In this document: piece by piece, positions 35,076 to 43,800 of the stretch
Position numbering within the stretch: the first letter of the stretch is position 1
How the letters are laid out: each line of letters opens with the position of its first letter
NCBI GenBank assembly: GCA_947477565.1
Contig: CANJUR010000002.1
Coordinates: 153,215 to 217,214, forward strand
DNA from: Deltaproteobacteria bacterium
Lineage (GTDB): Bacteria; Myxococcota_A; Polyangia; Polyangiales; Ga0077539
Length of the DNA: 64,000 nt
Reading direction: 5' to 3'
The notes under the pieces: generated by a model
What the model saw: only the letters and a program-made list of their open reading frames with translations
What the model was told of the DNA's origin: nothing
Databases searched by the model: none
Made by a program: the position numbers and the translations under genes

Positions 35076-36757
35076 TCCCGCCGCGCGCCGGGAGCGCGGC
35101 GCTGGTCGTGGCGCGAGTGCTCTTCCACACCACGCTGTTGGCTACGCTGCCCTTCATCGTCGGCGGCCTCGCGGGCTTCTTCGCGGACGTCTCGCAGGTG
35201 AGCGAGACCCTCCCCCGGCTCATCGAGCGCGCCTCGGTGGTGCTGCTCCCGCTGCAGTTGGTGCAGGCCGTCTGCGTCTTCGTGAAGGTGCGAAGGGAGT
35301 TCTCCCTCACGGATACGACGCCCTCCGCGCGCACGGTACTGGAGAGCATTCTGCGGCACACGCAGGTCATGACCGACAAGGGCCTCGGACTCTTCTTCGG
35401 CGCCCTCATCGCGGTAGTGCTCTCGCTCGCGCTGAAGTTTGCTGAACTCGGGATCATCGCGGTGCTCGGCCTGAGCACCCTGTACGTCGTGGTGACTTCC
35501 GGGGTCATTCTGAGCACGGTGGTAGCCCAGCGATTCGAGGAGCGCCTCGCAGCCCGCGGCGGGGTCATCGGGCGGGAGTTTGTCCCGGTCGTGGTGCAGT
35601 CGGGCGAGAGCGTGGAGGAACTCTTTCACTTCGAGCGCGTGCCCGTGCCCTGGGGCTTCGTCGTGGAGGTCTTCCAGCGCCTCCCGGCGCGCCTCGCCTC
35701 GGAGAGTCGGCACGTCGTCGGGGCGGCGGTCTCCATGCGCCGCGTGACCCTGTCGCGGCCGCTGCACCGGACGCCGCGAGGCGATTACCGCATCCCCCCC
35801 GCCAGCGTCGCATTCACGGACCTCTTCGGGCTCACCCACGTCGCCATCGCCCAGTCCGCAGAGGGCCGACTGCGCGTCCTCCCACGGATGCACCCTGTCG
35901 CGCTGACGGCAGCTCCGCGCACCCTCGCAATGCAGGAGGGCGTGCTCGCAGTACTGCGCCGCGCGCCGACGGAGGATTGGTTTCGCATCCGGGAATACCT
36001 GCCCGGCGACGACACGCGACGCATCCATTGGAAGCTGAGCGTGAAGCTCGGGCACCTCCAGGTGCGGCAGCCAGAGACCGTTCCGGTGGTGCGGCGGCGC
36101 GTGCGCCTCGTGCTCGACACGTACCTGCCAAGCGCCTACGCCGAGGGCGAGGAGGTCGATCTCGTGCTCGGCGACGCACTCGACCGCCTCGTCGAACTCT
36201 GGAGCTCCCTCGCGCGCTCGCTCGCTGAGCGCGGGGAGTCGGTGCAACTGGCGGTGGCGACGGGCGATACGGCGAAACCCACAGAGACGCTCGAACTCAC
36301 CCGGGGTGCGCAGCCGCGGATGCTGGAACTCGGATCGCGAGTGCAGTGGCAGTCCGCGACGGACCTCGATCAGGTCGGCGATGCCCTGGAGCAAGGTCAG
36401 TCCATGGTCGTAGTCACGGCGAGGTTTCTCCCGCTTCCTCCGTTACCGGCGCCCGCGGCGGGAGTCGTAACGTGGGTTTTTATGCCGCTGGCGGACGAGA
36501 TTCCGACCGCGCTGCCGCGCCGCGCGAGCGAGAAGGTACTCGCATTTTTCACGCAGCCGTTCGCACCAGGCGCTGAGGAGAATGCTCTGTTCGCCTCGGT
36601 GCAACGGGGCAACGCGCGGCGGCGGTTGGAGACCGTACGCGCCCACACCGCCCACCTCACCGCGCACGGATCCGCAGCCGCCGAGGCCACGCTGCGCGCG
36701 CGGAAAGAGCCATTTTACCGTGTGTTTCGCCGTGGTGTCACTTACCTGTTGGAGTAA
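35072..36757 (+). CDS. DUF58-domain membrane protein
   Basis: A 561-residue partner of MoxR. Two or three N-terminal membrane segments (VLFHTTLLATLPFIVGGLAG, ERASVVLLPLQLVQAVCVFV, and a pair near 110-155: FFGALIAVVLSLALKFAELG, then IIAVLGLSTLYVVVTSGVIL) are followed by a beta-rich region and the DUF58 signature REYLPGDDTRRIHWKLS with the family LQVRQPE. After that comes a VWA-like region. The protein should sit in the inner membrane with the DUF58 part in the cytoplasm, where MoxR acts on it. It ends the five-gene operon and converges with the DUF2791-like gene across a hairpin. Confidence 0.9.
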   Translation: MIPPRAGSAALVVARVLFHTTLLATLPFIVGGLAGFFADVSQVSETLPRLIERASVVLLPLQLVQAVCVFVKVRREFSLTDTTPSARTVLESILRHTQVMTDKGLGLFFGALIAVVLSLALKFAELGIIAVLGLSTLYVVVTSGVILSTVVAQRFEERLAARGGVIGREFVPVVVQSGESVEELFHFERVPVPWGFVVEVFQRLPARLASESRHVVGAAVSMRRVTLSRPLHRTPRGDYRIPPASVAFTDLFGLTHVAIAQSAEGRLRVLPRMHPVALTAAPRTLAMQEGVLAVLRRAPTEDWFRIREYLPGDDTRRIHWKLSVKLGHLQVRQPETVPVVRRRVRLVLDTYLPSAYAEGEEVDLVLGDALDRLVELWSSLARSLAERGESVQLAVATGDTAKPTETLELTRGAQPRMLELGSRVQWQSATDLDQVGDALEQGQSMVVVTARFLPLPPLPAPAAGVVTWVFMPLADEIPTALPRRASEKVLAFFTQPFAPGAEENALFASVQRGNARRRLETVRAHTAHLTAHGSAAAEATLRARKEPFYRVFRRGVTYLLE

Positions 36758-36763
36758 ACACCC

Positions 36764-36779
36764 GCGCCCCTCGGGGCGC
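36764..36779. terminator. Bidirectional hairpin between convergent genes
   Basis: A perfect 7-base inverted repeat, GCGCCCC (36764-36770) and GGGGCGC (36773-36779), with TC between. It lies in the 21-base gap between the end of the DUF58 gene and the end of the opposing gene. No T-run is seen, so it may act without one or be an anti-readthrough structure. Confidence 0.45.
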
Positions 36780-38836
36780 TACGTGTCGTCGCCAACAGAG
36801 GCCGTCGAGCGCCACCAGAGGCCCTCCAGGCGATCGACTGCGCGTCGCACAAGTTCGCGTGGCGTCGCAGCGCTCGCGATCGTCTCGCTCACCCACGAGG
36901 CCCAACGCGGATCGCTCGTCGGCGCACGCACTCGTCGATGCGCCGCCTGAACCTTGAAGGCCAGCACCACCCGCTGCGCCGCATCGAGCGTCGGCACCTC
37001 CATCGGCCTCGCCTGGTGGAGCCGCCGTCGGAGCATCGCCGCATCTTCACTGGGGAGCACCGTTCGCTGCTCGGCGACGTCTGCCAGCAGGGAGTCAGCC
37101 TCGCCGCGCAGCCGCTCGAGAGCGTCCGGCGTGATCGCCAGAACCACGCAACTCCCCGGGAGAGTGCCGCCGCAGTAGTACGACAGCGATCGTAGCGCCG
37201 CGCGCCGCTGCGGGGCCGTGAAGGCGCGGAAGAGGTTCTCCGCCTCGTCGATCAGAATCATCGGACCGCGACACCCGTCGGCGCGTTCGAGGAGTTCGAG
37301 CCACAGCAACATCCTCTGGTACGCGTCCCGGCGATACGCCGGGGAGGCGGGACGGTCGCGGAGATCTGAACCGGACAGGAAGCCCTCCACGGCGGCTCCG
37401 GGGCGTTTGCTACGGCGCATTCGTCCGAGTGCCTTCGACGCCGAAGTGGCCGCGTCGCCGGTGCCGGACGCGATCGCTTCGAGCATCGCACGGAGGTCTT
37501 CTAGCGCGGCGGGTGTGCGGGTCCACGCGGTGAGCCGGTCGAGCACGCTCGGTCCACCGGGGAGCGGCAGCACGGCCTGGTCGAGCATGCGATGGAGGTG
37601 CCGCTGTGGGTGCCCGAGGTCGGCGTCGAGGTACTCGAGCGACAAGCGAAACACCGGCCGCCGCTCGGCCAGAGAGCGCGCCGTCAGGTGCATCAGCAGG
37701 TGAGACTTACCCGACCCGTAAGCGCCCGCGACGAGGGCGAACACCGAACTTTCGAGCGATGCATGGAGGAAGAGTTCGTCGATGGTGGCGTCGATGTGCT
37801 CGTGTCCGACGCTCAGCCCGACATCGGGATCGACCGGCGGAAGGCCGTGCGCCGCCCGCAGGATTGCGCGCAGCCCAGGGGCCTCGCTGCGCACCGCCGG
37901 CAGCGGGATCGGCAGCATCGTCGGCGCGCACCAGCCAACCGGCGCAGACAGATCAACGAGCGGCCGATGCGGTGGCGGGAGGTCATCAGGCGTCGGGTTG
38001 GGCGCGAGCACACGCGACGCGAGCGGACCGCTCAATGCGATGCCCCGGGCGCCGTCGAAGAGAAGCGCGGTGGCGCCGATCCAGAGTTGCGCGGAGAAGA
38101 GACCGCGCGCGCCGTCGGCATTGTCGATGAGTTCGCGGAGCACGGTGAACCCACCATCGCGGCGCGACGCCGAGAGCCTGGTGAGCACCTCGGCGCCCTC
38201 GAAGATCATGACGATCCCGCGGTGGCCGAGCGCGCGCACGAGGCGCGAGCATTCACCGAGAACGCGCAGCGCGGTGGGGGCGGTGAGGGCCGACAAGGCG
38301 GTTCCGCGGGACTCGACGCGAGAGAGGTCGGTGCCGGCGAGCCAGGCGTCGATGCGAGAGGCAGGACGCGCCGGACGCCGGGCGGCATCGAGGTATTCGC
38401 GCGTGAGCACCGCGAGGTCGCCGTGCGTTCCGAGAAGAGCTGAGTCGCGATCAAAGGCGGTGAGCGCGGCGGACGGAGAGCCGTGTGTCGCGAGGAACGC
38501 ATCGAGCACGGAGGTCCACCCGCGGTCGCGCGCGGCGGCGCCGGGCACCCGGAGGGACAACACAAGGTTGCGCACGAGGCCATCGAGGGTGTCGAAGCAG
38601 CGCTCCGCCAGGACGCTCACACGGGCGACGCAGAAGCCGCGGGTCCAGGCTGCGGCGGCGAGCGCGTCGAACCAGGCGCTCGCCCCGGATGCTCGCTTCG
38701 CGCGGAGGAAGAGCACCTCTGCTGCGCCGGTGAGCGCGATGTCCTCCATTCCTTGCTGCGCGCCACGCAGGAGCGCGGACTGCCACGTCTCTTCGGCCGA
38801 CTCTGGGGGACTCGAACTGCGCGGGGACAACACCAC
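36779..38836 (-). CDS. P-loop ATPase, DUF2791/BrxD-like
   Basis: A 685-residue protein with two halves. The N-terminal half looks like a P-loop fold that lacks a Walker A (VLFLRAKRASGASAWFDAL in its place) but keeps a Walker-B-like IVMIFEGAEVL. The C-terminal half has intact motifs: Walker A AGAYGSGKSHLL near 370 and Walker B PMILIDEAENLF near 550, then SCVVLAITPDAL and an Arg-finger-type helix. This matches the DUF2791 (ARCH) ATP-binding family, to which BREX BrxD belongs. No other BREX gene is nearby, so I do not call a BREX system. The start is a GTG at 38836. Confidence 0.75.
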   Translation of the reverse strand: MVLSPRSSSPPESAEETWQSALLRGAQQGMEDIALTGAAEVLFLRAKRASGASAWFDALAAAAWTRGFCVARVSVLAERCFDTLDGLVRNLVLSLRVPGAAARDRGWTSVLDAFLATHGSPSAALTAFDRDSALLGTHGDLAVLTREYLDAARRPARPASRIDAWLAGTDLSRVESRGTALSALTAPTALRVLGECSRLVRALGHRGIVMIFEGAEVLTRLSASRRDGGFTVLRELIDNADGARGLFSAQLWIGATALLFDGARGIALSGPLASRVLAPNPTPDDLPPPHRPLVDLSAPVGWCAPTMLPIPLPAVRSEAPGLRAILRAAHGLPPVDPDVGLSVGHEHIDATIDELFLHASLESSVFALVAGAYGSGKSHLLMHLTARSLAERRPVFRLSLEYLDADLGHPQRHLHRMLDQAVLPLPGGPSVLDRLTAWTRTPAALEDLRAMLEAIASGTGDAATSASKALGRMRRSKRPGAAVEGFLSGSDLRDRPASPAYRRDAYQRMLLWLELLERADGCRGPMILIDEAENLFRAFTAPQRRAALRSLSYYCGGTLPGSCVVLAITPDALERLRGEADSLLADVAEQRTVLPSEDAAMLRRRLHQARPMEVPTLDAAQRVVLAFKVQAAHRRVRAPTSDPRWASWVSETIASAATPRELVRRAVDRLEGLWWRSTASVGDDT

Positions 38837-38894
38837 GATGGCCGGAGTCTACGTCAGCGTGAACCCGACGATCGTAAGCATCGCGTGGCCCCGC

Positions 38895-39146
38895 TCATGG
38901 GATGAGGTCGTCCTCGTCGTCGGCCCCGCCGCGGGCGACTTCGACGGCCTCGCGAATCGCGTCCATCACGTCATGGAAGGGAGAGCCCAGCCACGGTGCC
39001 CACGCCTCCTCGAAGGACTCGAGGGAGCCCGTGAAGCCCTCGCGGTGTCCATCGATGGAGAGCACCAGCACGGCGACGCCGACGCGATCGACGGTCAGGG
39101 TGATCGTGTCGCCTGCGGCGGTGTCGCGCGACCACGTGCGGCTCAT
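38895..39146 (-). CDS. Small soluble protein, unknown
   Basis: An 83-residue acidic protein. It reads as a small beta-hairpin pair (DTITLTVDRVGVAVLVLSID) followed by amphipathic helices (FTGSLESFEEAWAPWLG, MDAIREAVEVARGG) and an acidic C-terminus (GADDEDDLIP). A GAGGTCG ribosome site lies about 9 bases before the ATG. It starts divergently from the methyltransferase gene across 49 bases and lies just before the DUF2791-like gene on the same strand (58 bases). I recognise no family. Confidence 0.55.
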   Translation of the reverse strand: MSRTWSRDTAAGDTITLTVDRVGVAVLVLSIDGHREGFTGSLESFEEAWAPWLGSPFHDVMDAIREAVEVARGGADDEDDLIP

Positions 39147-39195
39147 CAGGCGGCGACCTCAATGGGTGTGCGGTCGGGAGGGTCATTCGACATCG

Positions 39196-39939
39196 ATGGG
39201 CTCCTTCAGGGACGGCGGCTCAGGTACTGATGCCGATGATGCGACAGAACAACTCCGCGCGGCGGACCGAGCGCGCGTGACGCCGACCCGACTCGTGCAC
39301 CACGGAGACGGCGTCGCGTGGCTCGCGCGGGCGCCGCTCCCAGACGACCACGCCATCGTGACGTCCCTGCCCGACCTCTCGGAGGTTCGCTCGCTCGACG
39401 CCGCGGGGTGGCGCCGGTGGTTCATCGACACCGTCGCACTCGCATGTCGGCAGGTGAGTGACGAATCCGTCGCGGTGTTCTTCCAAACGGACGTGAAGCG
39501 CGACGGCCGCTGGATCGACAAGGGCTTCCTCGTCGCACTCGGCGCCGAAGCCGCGGGGTCGCACCTCCTCTGGCACAAGGTCGTCTGCCGCGCGCCCGTC
39601 GGAACGGTCACTCCCGGACGCCCCTCGTACGCCCACCTCCTGTGCTTCTCACGCGCGCGGCGAATCGATCCTGGGAGATCGTTCGCGGACGTACTACCTC
39701 GCCTCGGGGAAATGACCTGGGCGCGCGCGATGGGCGTCGAGGCGTGCGCCGCGACGTGTCGATTCCTGCAGGAAGAGAAGGGTTTCCGTACGGTGGTCGA
39801 TCCGTTTTGCGGAGTCGGTACCATGCTCGCGGTGGCCAACGCCTTCGGCTTCGATTCGGTCGGCGTGGAGTTGTCTGCGAAGCGCGCCGCGCAGGCCCGC
39901 GCGCTGGCAATCCACGTCGGCGTTTCGTCGCCGCCGTAG
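39196..39939 (+). CDS. SAM-dependent methyltransferase
   Basis: A 247-residue class I methyltransferase. The glycine-rich SAM motif VDPFCGVGTMLAVANAFGF (about 202-220) is followed by the acidic-loop residue GVELSAKRA. The N-terminal half has the conserved blocks TSLPDLSEV, AVFFQTDVKRDGRWIDKG, and LLWHKVVCRAPVGTVTPGRP, with a basic face, as seen in a widespread bacterial family of small methyltransferases whose substrate I do not know. The start choice is uncertain: ATG 39196 lacks a clear ribosome site, and a GTG near 39280 is possible. Confidence 0.8.
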   Translation: MGSFRDGGSGTDADDATEQLRAADRARVTPTRLVHHGDGVAWLARAPLPDDHAIVTSLPDLSEVRSLDAAGWRRWFIDTVALACRQVSDESVAVFFQTDVKRDGRWIDKGFLVALGAEAAGSHLLWHKVVCRAPVGTVTPGRPSYAHLLCFSRARRIDPGRSFADVLPRLGEMTWARAMGVEACAATCRFLQEEKGFRTVVDPFCGVGTMLAVANAFGFDSVGVELSAKRAAQARALAIHVGVSSPP

Positions 39940-39969
39940 CTCGCGACGACCGTGGGCGGTCGCGCGCGT

Positions 39970-40755
39970 TCAGTGGAGCGAGGTGCGCTCGACACGGCCG
40001 CGGAGGCGGCGGGAGATCGTGACGGCACTCTCGATCAATCCGAAGACCAGGTAGCACCCGAGCAGCCATGGCAGGGCGAACGCCGGTCCGAGCCAGGCGC
40101 CCACGAGCACCGTGCTGGAGACGCCTGAGGCGATGAGCGAGAGCGGTCGCCACCCGGTGAGGCGAACGTCTTTGAAGGAACGGAAGTGCACCGTGCTGAC
40201 CATGAGCGCCGAGAGCGTCGCCATGAGCAACGCGACCGCGGCGGGGTGCGCGAACAGGCGACCGTGCACGGAGTGGTTGGCCAGCACGAGTGCGATGAGC
40301 ATGCCCGCTGCACCGGGGATCGGCAGACCGACGATGTACTTACCGGGCTTCGTGGTGACGTCGGCCTCGCGGGTGGCGATCACGTTGAAGCGCGCGAGAC
40401 GAATGGCGCCGCAGGCGACGTAGAGGAAGCAGGCAGCGACGCCGAGGTCGCCGAGCGGCGCGAGCGCCCAGCGCCACGCGAGCAGCGCCGGCGCGACGCC
40501 GAAGGAGATGACATCCGCGAGGGAGTCGAACTGGAGACCGAATGCGGATTGCGTGCGGGTCAGCCGCGCCACGCGGCCATCGATGATGTCGAAGAACATC
40601 GCGAAAACCAGCAGCAGCGCCGCGGACTGGTAGCGCGTCGGATCGACCGCCGGAGACTCTGCCGTTGAGAGCATCCGGATGGCGTTGAAGCCACAGAAGA
40701 TGCTCGAGACGGTGAAGAGATTCGGGAGGATGAAGAGACTTTTGCGGAGATCCAT
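39970..40755 (-). CDS. pssA: CDP-diacylglycerol-serine O-phosphatidyltransferase
   Basis: Makes phosphatidylserine from CDP-diacylglycerol and serine, the precursor of phosphatidylethanolamine. The 261-residue product is a multi-pass membrane enzyme. It carries the CDP-alcohol phosphotransferase signature D-G-x2-A-R-x8-G-x3-D-x3-D (DGRVARLTRTQSAFGLQFDS, then LAD). The membrane-bound type-II family has the same MDLRKSLFILPNLFTVSSIF start. It converges with the methyltransferase gene with 30 bases between, and lies behind the Cys-repeat lipoprotein gene on the same strand. Confidence 0.95.
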   Translation of the reverse strand: MDLRKSLFILPNLFTVSSIFCGFNAIRMLSTAESPAVDPTRYQSAALLLVFAMFFDIIDGRVARLTRTQSAFGLQFDSLADVISFGVAPALLAWRWALAPLGDLGVAACFLYVACGAIRLARFNVIATREADVTTKPGKYIVGLPIPGAAGMLIALVLANHSVHGRLFAHPAAVALLMATLSALMVSTVHFRSFKDVRLTGWRPLSLIASGVSSTVLVGAWLGPAFALPWLLGCYLVFGLIESAVTISRRLRGRVERTSLH

Positions 40756-40812
40756 GGCTACGCGAGGATGCGTAGCACTGGACGGGAGTAGGGAGGAGGA
40801 AACAGCTACCGA

Positions 40813-43800
40813 TCAGCCCGGGGCGCCGCAGCGGTTCGCGACGCCGGTGCCACCGCAAGCGAGGCCCGGCGGGCAGACGCCGCAGTCGAGCAAGCCACCG
40901 CAGCCATCGGCGATCGGGCCGCACTCCGCGTTGAGAGCAGCGCAGTTGCGCGGCGAACACGGGCCGCGCCCGCATACGCCCGGCGTTCCGCCGCCACCGC
41001 AGGTCTGCGGCGACACGCAGTTGCCGCACTGAATCAGGTTGCCGCAGCCGTCCCCGGCAGGGCCACACTGAATGTTCTGGTCGGTGCAGGTGCGCGTCCG
41101 ACACGCCCCGGAGCCGCAGGCACCCGGCGTCCCGCCGCCGCCGCACGTCATGCCCGTCGCGCACACGCCGCAGTCAAGCGAGGCACCGCAACCGTCGCCC
41201 GCGGGACCGCAGCGGAGGTTTTGCGTCGCGCAGGTTTGCGGACGACACGCCGAAGCGCCGCATACACCGACGGTGCCGCCGCCACCGCACGTCAACGGCG
41301 ACGCGCAGGTGCCGCAGTCCAGGGTACCGCCGCAGCCATCGCCCGCCGGACCGCAGTTGAGCCCCTGCGCCGCGCAGGTCTGCGAACGACACATGGCCGA
41401 CCCGCACACGCCGAGCGTCCCGCCGCCGCCGCATGTGCTCCCGGTGGGGCACGCGCCGCAGTCGATGGTTCCGCCGCAGCCGTCACCCGCCGGGCCGCAA
41501 CTCAGAGCCTGCGCCGCGCAGGTGGTCGGAGCGCACATCGGCGAACCGCACACCCCAGGGCGACCGCCACCGCCACAGGTGCCGCTCGCGCAGGTGCCGC
41601 AGTTGATGACACCGCCGCAGCCGTCGCCCGCCGGGCCGCAGGTCAGGCTCTGCGCCGCGCACGTCACCGGCCGACACGCCGGCGTGCCGCAGACGCCCGA
41701 CGTTCCGCCGCCACCGCAGGTCGTCCCAGGCGCGCAGGTACCGCAGTTGAGGGTTCCGCCGCAGCCGTCACCCGCGGAGCCGCAGCTCAGGGACTGTTCC
41801 ATGCACGTTCGCGGGCGGCAGGTCGTGACGCCGCACGCGCTCGGGACGCCGCCGCCGCCGCACGTGGTGCCGGTGGGGCAGGAGCCGCAGTCGAGGGTTC
41901 CGCCGCAGCCGTCGCCGGTCGGACCGCACGTTGCGCCCGCCGCGAGGCAGGTACGCGGTACACACGGGTTCGTGCGGGGGATGTCCGGGGTCACGCACGA
42001 TGCGAGGTCGAAGAGCATGAACTCGAGCACCTTTTCCTGTGCCGTCAGCGTCGTGCCCGAGCACTCCGCGGGGAAGGTCTGCCCCGTCGTGCGCCCGTTG
42101 CTCACGTGGAAATCGCTGAAGAGCACTCGCCCGCACTGCGTCTCGGACGCAGCCCCGACCGGAGTGTTGAACGTGAGGTGCTGCACCGTGACGGGCGTGG
42201 TCGAGTAGATCCAGCGCGCAGTCGGCGCGACCACCGCATCGACGTCGTGCCGCGGCTCGTTGATGGAGATCTGGTTGAGTCCGGTGGACGCACCCACGAT
42301 CGTCAGCCACTGCGCAAACGCCTGCCCGCGCGGGAAGGACGTGTCGATGATGCCCCGGAGCGGATTGCCTGGCGTCGCCTGGCGTGTCCGCCACGTCGCG
42401 ACGCTGGAGAACGGCGCCACGTTGTAGAGCCACGTGTAGCTGAAATGCGTAGTGAACACGCGCCCCCCGGCGGTGGTGTAATCGACGATATTGCGCTGCG
42501 CCGCGGGGGGCTTCTCGATGTGCGCGCCCTCGCAAGCGAAGAGCACCATATCGTAGCGCGAGAGCGTCGCCGGGGTGTTGTACAGCGTGCTTGCAGCGGG
42601 GGTGTTGCGCCCTGCGTCAGCGCCGTTGGCCACGTACATCTGCACGCGTCCACCGCCCGCAGGCGTGGTGAATTCCGAGTCGGCGATGCCGATCTTGCGC
42701 AGCACGCACTCGAGCGCGTCCACGTTGCCGGTGACCATCGCCATGAGCGGGATGTCACCCTCCGTGCGGTTGCGCGGCAGGCGGGTGAGCGTGGCGGGCA
42801 GAACGTTGTCCACACACGAAGCGACGTTGGAGATGGTCACCTGACGACGCCAGCGACCGAGTTGAATCACCAGCGGGATGTTTGCCCCAACGGGGACGTC
42901 ACGGAGCACGAAGCGCCCATCGGGGCCGGTGACGGCGCTCACCACGGGAGAGCCCGACGTCGCGGCGCCGCAGCGGTCGCAGGTGACGCCGGTGGTAAAC
43001 GGCGCGACCGCCGTGTTGGGGATGTAGACCACCGCGTTGTAGAGCGGATCGGGCGACACGAGCGCCGGGGTCACCACCTGACCCGAGATGGTCGTCGTCA
43101 CGCCGGTCGCGCACATGGCGCGGCGCAGGCATAGCCCGGTGCACGCGGTTGACCCACCGGGGGTCCCGCACACGCTCGGGGTACCGCCGCCGCCGCAGGT
43201 CGTGCCCGGCGCGCAGAGCCCGCAATCGACCAGTGCGCCGCAGCCGTCGGCCACCGGGCCACAGGTCGCGCCCGCCGACACACAGGTGCGCGGCGCGCAT
43301 CGCGGAGATCCGCACACGCTCGCGATTCCACCGCCGCCACAGGTCGTGCCCGCAGCGCAGGTGCCGCACGTCAACAACCCGCCGCAGCCATTGGAAACCG
43401 GACCACAATTCGCCCCGACGCCCGCGCAGCTTCGCGCGACGCACGGACTCCCGGCATCCGCGGCGCCGCCCGTTCCGCAGACGCTCGGGGTACCGCCGCC
43501 GCCACAGGTCGTGCCCGACGCGCAGGCACCGCACATCAGCAACCCACCGCAGCCATCAGCCACCGGTCCGCAGTTGGCTCCGGTGCCCGCGCACGTCCGC
43601 GCCACGCACGCACTCCCGGCGTCCACTGCGCCGCCCGTCCCGCAGACGCTCGGCCGCCCGCCGCCGCCGCAGGTCTGGCCCGCCGCGCAGGTGCCGCACA
43701 TCAACAATCCGCCGCAGCCGTCGGACACCGGGCCGCACGTCGCTCCCGCCCCCGCGCAGGTGCGCGCAACGCAACTTCCGCCGCCCGGGGTGCCGCACTG

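Noticed and set aside
36779..38836. BREX phage-defence locus
   Set aside because: Only one DUF2791-type ATPase is present; there is no PglX, PglZ, BrxB, BrxC or BrxL-like gene around it.
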